Of a stretch of DNA of 64,000 nucleotides, positions 1 through 10,709 are shown piece after piece. The stretch's first letter is position 1, and each line of letters starts with the position of its first letter. Both the position numbers and the translations under genes were made by a program. This stretch comes from Blattamonas nauphoetae. Its lineage: Eukaryota; Preaxostyla; Oxymonadida. The notes under the pieces were generated by a model. It was not told where the DNA came from. It made no database searches and saw only the letters and a list, made by a program, of their open reading frames with translations. The stretch covers positions 434,001-498,000 of the forward strand of contig JARBJD010000011.1 of the NCBI GenBank assembly GCA_033064195.1. Direction: 5' to 3'.

Positions 1-1
1 G

Positions 2-2410
2 CGACGTGTTCTTGTGGGAGGTCGAGCAGAGCGTGTCGAGAACCTTCTCATGTACAACTTCAGGCGGCATAAGAACGGAGTCATCCTCCTTCCTGACAAG
101 CAATCTCGCGACCCAAAGATTAGGGCACTGATGAACGGAACATCCACCCTCCTCTCGAATCCCAGCCACAACACACAAAGTCAACACGCGCCGGAAGAAG
201 AGTTCCCTGACGACAATGTCGAGGACATGGCAGACGAGGCCGACGATGATGACGCTGAGCTGGAAAACATGATGACGAAAGTCACAATCGACAGTGACCC
301 ACAATCAACAAAGCTGAGTTATCATGGAAACAAGAGGGGCAAGACACAGACCAAACTATCCACCCAACCCACGAACCAACAACAACAGGGCACAATGGGT
401 GTGCGCGGCAAGAGGAAGAAGGCAGCGTATACAGGAGGGTATGTGATGGAAGCACAACGCGGGTATTACGACAACTACATCCTCATCCTCGACTTCAACT
501 CGCTCTACCCGTCTATCATTCAGGAATACAACATCTGCCACACAACCATCGACCGAGGACAGATCACAGAAGAGGATCTTCCGTCAATGGTGACTAAGCC
601 AGCACCGGGTGTCCTTCCAGGCGTTGTCAGGGAACTGATTGAAAAGCGAAGAGCGATCCAGAGAACGATTGGCGATCTCGCCAACAAACCGGGCCAACAA
701 GTCCAAGCTCAACTTGCGTCTCTCAACACAACACAGCTTGCTTACAAACTGGTTGCCAACTCATTGTATGGCTGTCTGGGTTTCACAGCGGGTCGATTCT
801 ACGCTCAGCGGCTTGCCATGATGATCACGTGGCGAGGGCGAAATGCCTTGAAAAGTGCGCACGAGAAGGTGTCGATGAGTCCAACACGGTGCGAGGTGAT
901 TTATGGAGATACCGATTCGCTGATGATCAGCACAGAAGCGGTTGATTTGAAGGAAGTGCTCGAACTCGGAGAGAAACTGAGTGAGGACATCAACCGAGGA
1001 AAGAAGAACCTGAAGATCGACATCGACGGCATCTTTGCCAGACTCCTCCTCCTCCGAAAGAAGAAGTACGCAGGAATGAAGCTCGTCACTCCAATCCGAA
1101 GAGTGAAAGAATTGGACGCTCTTGCAAGGCAACAACAACGGCCAATCACAGGCATAGAGTACAAAATGGAAGTGAAGGGAATGGAGTTGAAACGTCGAGA
1201 TTGGTCTGGAATTGTAAAGAAAGCCCAATCGGACCTTCTTGCCATCATCCTCGCTGCTCCGTCCGCACAACGAGTGGACACAGGTGTTGACAACCTTGAC
1301 GACGAGATGGCCATGGAGCGGGAATACGAGGAATCCCCAATCGCAAAGATCGACAAATATTTGCGCGAGCTCTCCCATCAGCTCAGAAATGGAGATATCC
1401 CCATCGAACAGTTCGTCATCCGAAAGGGATTGATGAAGCCGATTGAACAATATGCCGACAAAAACAGTCAACCGCACGTGATGGCAGCTGAAGAGGCGAG
1501 ACAGGTTCTCAAACTTGCTCCTCGGCCTGGCGATTACATTCCATACATCATCTGCAAAGGAGAAGGCACCCCGGCCCAACGAGCTCACCACGAAGCTGTT
1601 GTGAGGTCGTCTCAGAAGCAAACAGCGTCGCAAGCGGCAGACACCAAACAGACGCCGTTGGTGCCTGATATCGATTGGTATCTCGTCCAACAAGTTCATC
1701 CGACCATTCAGAGACTGACTGAAAGTGTGGAAGGAATGACTCCACATCGCATTGCCGAAGATCTCGGAATGGACACAGCAAAATACAGAGACTATCGTTC
1801 GGGTCACGGGACAGGAGGTGGAGTCAGCACAGATATTCTCAACATGGGAATGAAATTCAAATCGTGTGCCCCTCTGAAGACTTTGTGCAGGCACTGCCAG
1901 TCAACGGTCACCTTCCCACCGCCTCCCCCAGACCTCAACGATGTTGCTCAGACACACACCCCAGAAGCGGAGTTCACTCTTGCATGTCAAAGTTGTGGGG
2001 AACTCTTCTCTGCTCGACAGTTGGAATACGCTGTCCGTCTCACAATCCGCCGCCTCACAGCCATCCATTACAACTCGACAGTCATCTTCGACGATCCGGG
2101 CTGCGACTACGAGACGGACATGGTCAACATTTGGGACAACTCTTGCCCAATGAAACCCTGTCGCGGGCACCAAGTCTTAAAACACACAGGCGAAGAGTAT
2201 TACACTCAGCTGATCTACTTCACCGAGATCTTCACTCCAATCTCACTCCGCAACCCGACGTACGGAAGCCTCGTTCCACACGTCAACCTGTCGACTTCTC
2301 TGGAAGAGACTCAACGCTTCCTCGATCCAATCCACAGGACACTCAAGGCCAATCTGGACAGATGCAACTATGGACGAATCAACCTGTTCCAACTCTTCTC
2401 CAATATTTAA
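2..2410 (+). CDS. POLA1: DNA polymerase alpha catalytic subunit, 3' part
   Basis: Family B DNA polymerase that extends the RNA primers made by its partner primase at replication start sites. The frame is open from the window edge, so the N-terminal half lies outside and the first GTG/ATG codons seen are not the start. Polymerase motif A (DFNSLYPSIIQEYN, near 490), motif B (KLVANSLYGCLGF, near 745) and motif C (YGDTDSLMI, near 902) are intact with both catalytic Asp residues. The C-terminus carries the Cys-pair zinc modules of the alpha family (CRHC, CQSC, then CPMKPC) and ends at TAA 2410. An acidic, low-complexity insert lies before motif A (about 200-430). Single exon in this part. It converges on the decarboxylase gene 84 bp away. 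The alpha-type motif A wording and zinc tail argue against delta, epsilon or zeta. Confidence 0.95.
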   Translation, partial: RRVLVGGRAERVENLLMYNFRRHKNGVILLPDKQSRDPKIRALMNGTSTLLSNPSHNTQSQHAPEEEFPDDNVEDMADEADDDDAELENMMTKVTIDSDPQSTKLSYHGNKRGKTQTKLSTQPTNQQQQGTMGVRGKRKKAAYTGGYVMEAQRGYYDNYILILDFNSLYPSIIQEYNICHTTIDRGQITEEDLPSMVTKPAPGVLPGVVRELIEKRRAIQRTIGDLANKPGQQVQAQLASLNTTQLAYKLVANSLYGCLGFTAGRFYAQRLAMMITWRGRNALKSAHEKVSMSPTRCEVIYGDTDSLMISTEAVDLKEVLELGEKLSEDINRGKKNLKIDIDGIFARLLLLRKKKYAGMKLVTPIRRVKELDALARQQQRPITGIEYKMEVKGMELKRRDWSGIVKKAQSDLLAIILAAPSAQRVDTGVDNLDDEMAMEREYEESPIAKIDKYLRELSHQLRNGDIPIEQFVIRKGLMKPIEQYADKNSQPHVMAAEEARQVLKLAPRPGDYIPYIICKGEGTPAQRAHHEAVVRSSQKQTASQAADTKQTPLVPDIDWYLVQQVHPTIQRLTESVEGMTPHRIAEDLGMDTAKYRDYRSGHGTGGGVSTDILNMGMKFKSCAPLKTLCRHCQSTVTFPPPPPDLNDVAQTHTPEAEFTLACQSCGELFSARQLEYAVRLTIRRLTAIHYNSTVIFDDPGCDYETDMVNIWDNSCPMKPCRGHQVLKHTGEEYYTQLIYFTEIFTPISLRNPTYGSLVPHVNLSTSLEETQRFLDPIHRTLKANLDRCNYGRINLFQLFSNI

Positions 2411-2494
2411 TCTTCCTTTCTTTATTGTCGTCTTCATTCGTTTTATTCACTTCACCGTTTCTATCTGAGAAGGATTCTTGAAGTGAAAATAAAA

Positions 2495-4855
2495 TTAATG
2501 AACGAGTGTTCCAATCTTCTCGCCCATCTTCACAGACGTCTCGACAGAAGCCTGAGAGTTCTTAGCGACCTCCTCGTCTCCTGTGAAGACACCCGACGCA
2601 AATGCTATCAAAACCGAGCTACCTCCAAACTCGAAGTATCCCATTTCTTCTCCCTTCTGGAGAGTTTGTCCTTCTTTCACAGTCACAATGCAAGCCCCGA
2701 CCATCGCAGCTGCGACGAAGACGACAGCAAAGTCTCCGGTCAACGGTGAAGTGCAGTGCAATACAACACGATGGTTGCCACCGAAGATGTCACAGTCTCG
2801 TGAACAGACGAGAGCTGGAGAGACGGAGAGATAGGTTCCAGGAAGAGTGGTGACTTTTTTGATTGTGACCGAGTTGACTGGACAGTGGACTCTGTGATAG
2901 TCTCGAGGCATCAGACGAGCGATGATGATGCTGCCATCCTTCACAGAGTTGAATAACTCGTCATTCTGGAGACAGGAGCGGACTGAGAATCCAGTGCCCT
3001 TGATCCACAGAGTTGTTGCTTCCGACACAGACGAGTAGCTGACAAGTCGACCATCCGAAGGAGAGACAACAACGGAATCGTCGCCTTCAATCGTTCTGGC
3101 GCCAGGTTTCAGCTTTCTTGTGAAGAAGGCATTCAAACTGGAGAAGCCACCTTCGGGAACTTCGTAGTCGCGTTCAGGGTCATCGGGTGTTTTGAGAGAG
3201 TATTGGGCAATGAAGCCAGGAATCTGTGCTGCACTCGCTGGAGAACTGGACTGTTGCCCCGTTGCGAATGAAGCGATTGTGAGAAGCTGAGTAATCCATT
3301 TCATGCCGTTTGTGTGGATTGTCGGGCTGATGCGACCAGCCATTCCGTCCATCGCGAAGTGCATGCGAAGGTACAGCATCACATCAGCAGGGACTGATTC
3401 CTGTTCCTTCTTCCCTGTCCGATCAGCAGCGTAGAAAGGAGGAGGGGGGAAGAGTGATGCTCGAGGGCGATCGACACGGAAGGTGGAGACGGTGGGAATG
3501 TGTGAGCGGGACAGGATGAGCGATGCCGCAGCACTTCGTTGATCGCGAAGAGGGTTTGGCGTGATCTTCCCATCGAGCGGGGCAAAGTAAGGGAGCGGAG
3601 ACACGAGGAACAGGCGAGAAACTTGAATCATCTTCGCAGCGTCTGAAAATGCGGAGATATCTGCGTATGTGAAGGGGCAGCGTTGGGTCGAGGCGAGGAG
3701 AGGTCCAAGAGAGTGGAGGAATTGTATGGCCTCCAAGACCAGAGGGAATTGTGGAGGAGTTTGGATCGATGCTGGGTCAGCTCGCTTTTTCATCTCCCGC
3801 TCTGCAATCCAACGGACGATCTTTGCACTGAGGTCCATGTTGTACCCAGCCATGACCAATCCGAAGGCATCCGAGATGAGGAGGCGAGTGCCGGCACTCA
3901 TCTTCCAATCATCTTCTTCGCTGAGACCAGCAGGAGCTTGCTCCGGGACAGGAGGTGCTTGAGGGTTTTGGGCTGAGAAGAAAGCTGCTGTCTTGAGCCA
4001 TAAGAACGAGGAAAGAGCGGAGGTTGGGAAGAAGTATGAGAACATTGACAATGTCGGGGTAGGCGACGACGCAGGGAGAAACCCTTGGGGAGGAGTGTCG
4101 GCTGTCAGGGAGAGAGTACGTTCGAGGAGTTTATGTGGTGACCCAACCTGCTCCTTAGCATTGACTTGGGATGAGCCAATAAAGGTCGATTTTTCATCCT
4201 TCACTTTGTCAAACACATGAATAAGGACTGGTTTGTTCACAACAGTCGATGAGAGAGGGATGACGCAACCGGATGAGTTCAGTGGTTCATTCAATCCTTC
4301 AGTATCTCTTGGCCGAATTGCGACGATTTCCTCGGTTTCTACAAAGAGCGACAGTTTTGAAACCGGTCTAGCTTGGTCAGAGTGTTTCAGGTCTATCGCC
4401 TGCAGAAGTAAGTATCCATCATCTTCATTCTCCTTAGAGGGAAGAACGTTGAATGGGAATGGAGAAAATGAAGCAGTAAGTGAAACAGAAAGTAACGATG
4501 ACTCAAATGAAATAGTTGATGGCTCTTCGTTAACAAGAGCTTGTTTTGTTGGACTTTGAGACACAGCTGTTTTGGAATCTCCATCTTGTTCCACAATTAA
4601 TTCGATGTGGACAGTTTCGAAAACATAATCTCTGGGAAAAACAAATGTAAGATGCTGAGGGGCGTCAGATGAGGTCAAGGTACGTTGTGTTAGATTGATC
4701 TGTTTAACGAATTCAGCAAAAGTAAAGCGGAGTTTTGGATTTAGTCTAGCAAAGTCCGCCGAATTCAGATCGGCACCAGATGAAGTTACAGTAAAAGTAA
4801 TTGTGACATCATCATTTTGAAAGAGTGAAATTGGCTCTGAAAGTACTCCTCCCAT
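2495..4855 (-). CDS. PSD: phosphatidylserine decarboxylase, long type with C2-like N-terminus
   Basis: Pyruvoyl enzyme that converts phosphatidylserine to phosphatidylethanolamine. It is 786 aa in one exon. The C-terminal third has the family triad: Asp in SPSDGR (about residue 598), His residues in PRDYHRVHCPV (about 653) and the self-cleavage Ser in FGGSSV (about 745), the GSS version of the LGST/GSS site. The N-terminal half has a beta-rich C2-like stretch and low-complexity linkers, as in the non-mitochondrial PSD2 type of yeast and plants, so an endomembrane location is more likely than a mitochondrial one (inference). No mitochondrial targeting peptide is visible: the protein starts MGGVLSEP. 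The first ATG of the open frame is taken as the start. Confidence 0.9.
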   Translation of the reverse strand: MGGVLSEPISLFQNDDVTITFTVTSSGADLNSADFARLNPKLRFTFAEFVKQINLTQRTLTSSDAPQHLTFVFPRDYVFETVHIELIVEQDGDSKTAVSQSPTKQALVNEEPSTISFESSLLSVSLTASFSPFPFNVLPSKENEDDGYLLLQAIDLKHSDQARPVSKLSLFVETEEIVAIRPRDTEGLNEPLNSSGCVIPLSSTVVNKPVLIHVFDKVKDEKSTFIGSSQVNAKEQVGSPHKLLERTLSLTADTPPQGFLPASSPTPTLSMFSYFFPTSALSSFLWLKTAAFFSAQNPQAPPVPEQAPAGLSEEDDWKMSAGTRLLISDAFGLVMAGYNMDLSAKIVRWIAEREMKKRADPASIQTPPQFPLVLEAIQFLHSLGPLLASTQRCPFTYADISAFSDAAKMIQVSRLFLVSPLPYFAPLDGKITPNPLRDQRSAAASLILSRSHIPTVSTFRVDRPRASLFPPPPFYAADRTGKKEQESVPADVMLYLRMHFAMDGMAGRISPTIHTNGMKWITQLLTIASFATGQQSSSPASAAQIPGFIAQYSLKTPDDPERDYEVPEGGFSSLNAFFTRKLKPGARTIEGDDSVVVSPSDGRLVSYSSVSEATTLWIKGTGFSVRSCLQNDELFNSVKDGSIIIARLMPRDYHRVHCPVNSVTIKKVTTLPGTYLSVSPALVCSRDCDIFGGNHRVVLHCTSPLTGDFAVVFVAAAMVGACIVTVKEGQTLQKGEEMGYFEFGGSSVLIAFASGVFTGDEEVAKNSQASVETSVKMGEKIGTLVH

Positions 4856-4998
4856 CGATTCGATTTCGATAATGGGTTAGTTTTTAATAGAGAAAACATC
4901 GATATCAAAAGAATTTTTGAAAGGAATTCATTGGTTGGCTCGAAAGACGAATAATAAAACACATAATGAAAGAATCGAACTGACCGAGATTTAGGAGT

Positions 4999-7643
4999 TC
5001 ATTCTCTGTCTTTGGCAATCCTTTTCCGCTTTATGAACATGAGCATACCCTCCACAACGAGAGAAGGCATGACTGGTCCAATGCTCCGGAACAGTGGAAA
5101 GTCCGACAGAGCCCACTGCCAGTCACTCCCACGATGGTCGCTCTGGCTGATCCACGCTCTCCGAGCCTCACGGATCGCCCGCTTGAGGATGGAATGGCGG
5201 ATTTCCGGTGGAACAAAGTGGGGAACGGCGGGGTGGAGGTTTCGGTTGGTGGCAACATCGCTCGACGCTGTTGTGCGGTGGGAATGAGCAGCATGCGACG
5301 GTGCGAAAGGAAGAAGAGGATTGTACTGCTCGTTTTGGGACGAGTCTGCGTAAGAAGCGCTGGGCAAGACAGACCCCAACGACGATGGGGTCCGTTTCGC
5401 GGTCTTCCTGGTTTGGAGTTCGGAGAGACTGCGATCTGTCCGGATTGCACCGCTCTGTGATTTATGGGCGAGTCTGGCTTGTTTCCGATATGGCTCGGTG
5501 CCTGCCTCGACAGAGAACTGGGCGATGATCTGCGATTGCTGTGAGCGATTGTGCGAGAGAGGCACTTTGAACTCCAAAGTGGGAGAAGGGCGAGAACGGA
5601 ACTTGACGTATTTGGTGGGATAGTCGATGGCGGAGCACATGTGGAGGGGTGTGGAGAAGAGGAGGTTGCATTCGGTGATGGACCACTGCGAAGAGATGAG
5701 CGAGAGAGAGGACACACGAGAATGTCAAGGGCAGCCACACGGCCGAGGAGAGAGGAAACAAACCTTCGGACGATGTGCTGCGACTTCAAAACTGAGACAA
5801 TACAGACGATTGAAGAAGGAGGGAAGCACACTTTTGGAGCGGAAGGCGTTGACTCGGAGGAAGAAGAGCAGGTTGGAGTGGACGTAGAAGAGTGAGCGGT
5901 AGATGATGGTTGTCATCGAGCGTCGTTTGTGGACGAGGTGGTTCAGAGCAACCTGAGTGAGGAGACTGCGAGAGAAACGAGAGAATGGACAGAACGAAAG
6001 CCAGACCGTTCGAGATGAGTGAATTTGGAGATAAGCTGCCCCGACCGCTCGACCATCTTCCGATGAATGATGTGCTGCTGTTCCAAATCAATTTTTTGGT
6101 ACACAGCGGCTTTAATTCTTCTTTCTGCTCGATTCTCGCTCAATCCTTCCGAAAGGGCAGCAGCTCTGCTGATGCTGAAGAGGAGGACCAGCCATTTGTG
6201 GCGGAGGATCTTCCTTTCTGGCGCATCAACACGGAGATGGGTGGTCTTGCGGAGTGAAATCCACTCCATCTCCTTCTTGCACGACTCTTCCTGGTCGACG
6301 ATAGCACGTTTTGTGATGTTCTTCATCCGCTGGTCGTGGTGCCTGTTTTTGACTGCAGCGTTGACCAGATGGAGTTGGCCCTGAAGTGAGAGAGAGGGTG
6401 AATGGATGGTTGATGCGAACGATGCGGCGAGAGGGAGAGAGGGCATCCCTCGGGAGAGACTGGTGGACGACGATGCGCGGAGACGAGTCTGCGACGAGAC
6501 AGACATCACTGGCCGTCGAGTCGGATAAGCCGACGTGTTCAAAGACGAGCGAGGAGAACCCTGTGCCGGAGAGATGTTCGCCGAGAAGGACTGGAAATCT
6601 CGCGTGCGGTGTGGAATGGGTGGCATGGTTTGGGTGAGCGAGATTCCCTGAGATTGGGAGCGTCGGTGTTTGGAGGCAGAGGGGGTCGTCACTCCGCTTG
6701 ATGGACGTGTGGATGAGTGGGAGGTGGATACCCGCTGCGGTTGGGCGACAAAGGTGGGAAGGTCCGATTGAGTCAGAATGGGGATTTCTGTTGGCTGGAC
6801 AGTCTGGGAGAGACTGACAAGAGCAGAGTTGGATCGTCGGTGTGGCTGGCGTTGTGTGGCTGAGAGAGTCGAACGTGTGATGGTTGAGCGTTTGGAGATT
6901 GCGGGCGAAGCGTGACGTGTGACAGGGAGGGAGACAGTATGGGTGACATCTTCTACAAAGTACGTGTCAACATCGTGGGGTGTTTGATTTCGAACAGAAT
7001 TTTGGGTCGATGCGAAGTATCGACTCTTTCGAGAAGTGATGTTCCGACTTGATGCGTTCTTTTGTGAATAAGACATGTGAAGATTCACAAAATAGTCGGT
7101 GGTGTTCATTTCGCTGGACGATCTTGATTTTGGAAGGATGGTCAAGAGATCTGGAGGTGGTTTGAGTGACTGAGTTTTCTGTTTCGGTCGAAGTCCCTCT
7201 TCCTTTCGGACTCTGGCTTGCATCTCCTCTATTTCCTCGTCGCGTCGTTGTTGTAATGTTTTTCCCTTTTCAAAATTTGACTTGGATTTGACTTTTACAG
7301 GAATTTTGCTATGGACAGATTTTGTCTGTGTATTCGAAGTTGAGTGCCCAAATACAGGAAGTGGCTGTGAATATGGCAATAAAGAGTCAGTATTTGTTCG
7401 ATCTAACATTTTTTTGAGAGATTCTATTTCCATATTCAGGTCCAATCTATCGATGAGTCCAACTTCGTCATCCCCAAGTGTCCTCTGATGAGAAAGAGGA
7501 GATAAATCCGAACGAGAGTTCGAATGAGACAGTGTAGCACCGGATTCTCGTGCAAGAGATGAATAATAGTTGCTCAATTCAGACAATTCATCAGAATGTT
7601 CCTTGATATCTATCCAACGATATACATAAAGAAAAGAATACAT
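4999..7643 (-). CDS. hypothetical protein, Ser-rich with basic helical C-terminal half
   Basis: I do not recognise a family. The model has three exons: 7643-5991, 5952-5764 and 5685-4999. Its introns are 38 bp (5953-5990) and 78 bp (5686-5763), both phase 0 with GT-AG ends, giving about 842 aa. The N-terminal half is Ser/Thr-rich and polar, with a short heptad-like stretch (about residues 60-85). From about residue 430 the protein becomes basic and helical, with Arg/Lys/aromatic spacing that could bind calmodulin or membranes (weak inference). The C-terminus ends in a basic tail (FIKRKRIAKDRE). The start at 7643 is the first ATG of the frame, but a preceding tiny exon is possible because an AG lies just inside the frame. 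Codon use and intron style match the neighbours, so it looks like a real host gene. Confidence 0.7.
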
Positions 7644-8062
7644 GATCGTTCAACAGGTTTCTTCTTAGCTTCTACAACATGTTTTGTAGTACTGAGTGTC
7701 GATATAGTCCTAAAGCGAGAAATGAAAAACAAAAGTGTGAATTCCAAACAAAAGTCAGAATAAATAAGTTAGCGCTTCCTAAATTGAGAAAAAACGGAGC
7801 AAATCGCACAATATATGATTGGGCAAACCGATGATGGGACATTTGCGCTTGAAGGAGCGTCCGACAGTGAAAATCGGTTTACTTCTCAATGGGTGAGATC
7901 AAGACACAGAATGCAGACCACTCAAAATCACAACATCAATTCTTTAGTCGATTGTGATCATCACTTTCTTTCTTATTCGACACGTTGAAGCTGTGATAGA
8001 TCAATCCCTGCTTGTGTCATGCCCCAATGTCATGATCTGAGGGCCGGATCGGTCACTTCTGA
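7644..8062. other. spacer between divergent genes
   Basis: This 419-bp stretch lies between the start of the hypothetical protein on the minus strand and the membrane protein on the plus strand. It must hold both promoters and 5' leaders. I see no open frame, repeat or RNA gene in it. Confidence 0.5.
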
Positions 8063-9238
8063 ATGGAGAAGAAACCGCTGACCATTCAGCAGGAGCTGCT
8101 TGAATCATGCCCTAGTTTGGAATCGTTTTTTATATTTCCTAGTTGTTTATGGACCCGGGAGTTGGCCTATCTCAATCATCACGGCTGTCAATGTTGCTGT
8201 CGCCCTGTTTGTTTTTCATGAAATGATATCAACAATACACAAAGGAAAATGGCGCCAAAATTACTCTCGACACATCTTTATCATTTGTTTGACGATATTC
8301 ATCTCATTCCGAATCATCACATCACTACTCCCAATTGGATGGAACTATACCACTGCCCTCATCTTCTGTGATCAGATTCCACGCTATTTCTTCTTTATGG
8401 GATGGGAGTTCATTTCCATGTGGCTTGGTACGGCAATTTTGGCTAGCCAAAATACACGAAGGTGTTTTCGAGTTACGTACCATCTCTCTTACGCGATTCT
8501 CATCGGATTGACACTTATCACTACTTCTGTTACTTCATATATTCGCCATGTTTGCTAATTTTCTTGTTATTCTTGGTTAAGCTCAAAAAGGATAAAACTG
8601 ATGGTCTCCGTTATCTGTCAGTTGCAAGCAACTCACTCATGTACCTGACCGTTTCTATCTCTCTTGGGATCTATTTTTTCCGCCTTCTACGAATCCTTTG
8701 CGATTCGATGCTCATTCCGACACTGAAATCGAGAATTGTCATTCTGACCATCCTTGTTGGCACAGTCTTTGGAATATATGTGATCCGTCTGGTTTGGGCG
8801 ATTCTAAAGGCAACTGGGGTAAACGTGCTCCAGAATATACTTGATGGTTTTCGAGATAAATGCAGCCTGGATGACATGGAGTATCACAGGCATTGGTATC
8901 TCCTTTCCTTTTCTATTCTCGCCAGCACGCGGTACTACGCATACTCCGGAATCGTGCTCTTCATTTTCGAGGCCGTCCCAACGATTCTGCTCCTCGTCAC
9001 ATTCACTCTCCTCAAGCTGCACGTGTCGAACAAGAGGAAGGCGAAGTCGTTCCGTGCAAAGCAGATGTCCATCAACGACAGCTCCTCTTTCGACACCTCG
9101 TATGGCTCGTATGCGTCTGTGTCCAAGCCGAGGAAGAAAGGAAAGAAGAAGAAGAGGATGAAACAGGACAGCACGCCGTCGTATAACTCCCTCACGTCCT
9201 CGTACGACTCTCTCCCTTCCTCCTCTAGCATTGTTTGA
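8063..9238 (+). CDS. multi-pass membrane protein, paralogue 1 (TOM1/GPR137-like resemblance)
   Basis: Predicted polytopic protein of 361 aa with about seven hydrophobic segments and a Lys/Ser-rich cytoplasmic tail. Exons are 8063-8114, 8143-8549, 8582-8895 and 8926-9238, with introns of 28, 32 and 30 bp. The model rests on a second gene at 25933-27357. The first intron follows a Cys-Pro pair in phase 1 in both, the second is phase 0 at the same place, and the third splits a Cys codon (TG|C) in both. Exon 2 is 407 bp in both. The arrangement of Trp, Pro and Arg around the early helices resembles the TOM1/TOM3-GPR137 group of seven-helix proteins, but this is only a resemblance. The ATG at 8063 is chosen because it splices in frame. 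Confidence 0.75.
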
Positions 9239-9436
9239 TTTTCTTCTTCATTTGGTGAAACACTTCACGCTGTTGATTTGAAGCATCGTCTTCAGTGATG
9301 TGCAAGCTCCAGTAAGACCCTGATGTTTGTTCTCTTTGAGAAGACTGGGATGCCGGGTGGTTGGGGACTGGCAAGGACATTTCGCATTGAAATTACATTT
9401 AAGATACTTGAAGTGAATTCGTCACTCACATTTTTC

Positions 9437-10674
9437 CAGGGTTGTCGGGCCCTTTGGTTTGACTTAAGTCACGAGAAAATGACTTGGATCGAAGTTACAG
9501 CTGGAAACGACTTCGTTCTAAGTCATCAATTTTTGTTATACCAATTTGAGCAAAATATTGTATTTTTTTCGATGAAATGAGACGATCGAGAAGAAAACTT
9601 GCACTTATGGCGTTGGATTGTGTTCCTGGGCGATGAGGAAGAGGAAACAGACAGCGTAGGGTGTGAGATTGAAGCGAAACTGAAGAAATGAGAGATGGGA
9701 AAGCAATAATCTGCCGAACATAAAATTGACACAAAACCGGAAATAACGGGTGAAAAGAAACGAAATAAAGCATCCCCTGTCGATGAGAACTTCGTATCTC
9801 CCGAACAGAATGACGAAACTCGACGATAAATCACTTGTCAGTCGTGGACGGTCCTTTCTCGTGCAGATTCAGAAAGTGATCTCGTGCAAGGGTATCGTCG
9901 ATCTCCATCTTTGGAGAACAGCCAAAGAAGTCACTGCAGTTGAAAAGCAAGTTGGTGGAGCAGCCTTAGGGTCAAACCAGGAATTGGAGGGAGACTGAGA
10001 CCCTGTTCTAATCAAGCCGTCTGGAAGTATCATTTTGTCATCGAGTCAGAAGGATGAACATTCGTACGTCTTGACAATTCCATTCAACCCTCTAGACGAG
10101 GAAATACTGAAGGTTCTCCAGATCTACTGCTGTGACGTTGATGTTGAGTGCATAAGGAGATAAAACCTAGTGATGCGCAGATAATTGGAATTTGGACCCA
10201 GAACCGGGCTGATTCAAAAGATTTATTCGTGGTGGAGGAGTGGAACACGAAGGAGATGAGCGGCGTGCTTTGTCATTGAGATTGTTTCACTGTCAAGCAC
10301 GTCCTCTCATGATGTCAAAAACAGCAAATTGAATGTGGAGGACTCTGTGATAGAACCTCCCACGAAAGATTGTATCCATTCTGAGTAAGATCAGGCTCAC
10401 AGATGAATTATCTGAGTTGCGGAGAAGGATTTTGCTGGACTATAAAAGTGTTTAGACATCAGACATTGGATTCTAATCAGAGAAGCTTACATTTTTGGGC
10501 GAATGGAGATGCTGTTGACGAATATTTGTGGCTCATTTCTTGATCGAGACCACGAAAGTGTGGAGAATGTGGAAATGACTTAGTTTTGTTGTAAAATGAC
10601 TTCGTCTTAAGTCACGGGAAAAAAAGGGAAAAGTAAGTCAAATGACTTGGATCCAAGTCATTCCGACAACCCTG
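9437..10674. mobile_element. hAT-like non-autonomous DNA transposon with 8-bp target duplication
   Basis: The element is 1,238 bp. It has perfect 12-bp inverted ends, CAGGGTTGTCGG, and is flanked by the direct repeat CATTTTTC at 9429-9436 and 10675-10682. An 8-bp duplication with CAGGG ends is the hallmark of hAT transposons. The subterminal parts repeat palindromic GACTTAAGTC and ATGACTTGGATC motifs near both ends (9459-9500 and 10590-10662), which are probable transposase-binding sites. No intact transposase is present, so it must be moved by another copy. A stretch around 9750-10265 shows long open segments interrupted by stops, which I could not assign to any protein. It lies between the membrane protein and USP5, its right end 28 bp before the USP5 start codon. 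Confidence 0.88.
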
Positions 10675-10709
10675 CATTTTTCCTGCGGTCTGATCCGATC
10701 CTTCCTAAG

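Noticed and set aside
761-1894. 377-codon open frame antisense to the polymerase gene
   Set aside because: It lies wholly opposite the conserved polymerase motifs and its composition follows from the sense codons.
9323-9580. 85-codon open frame spanning the left end of the hAT-like element
   Set aside because: It crosses the target-site duplication, so it joins flanking DNA and transposon by chance.
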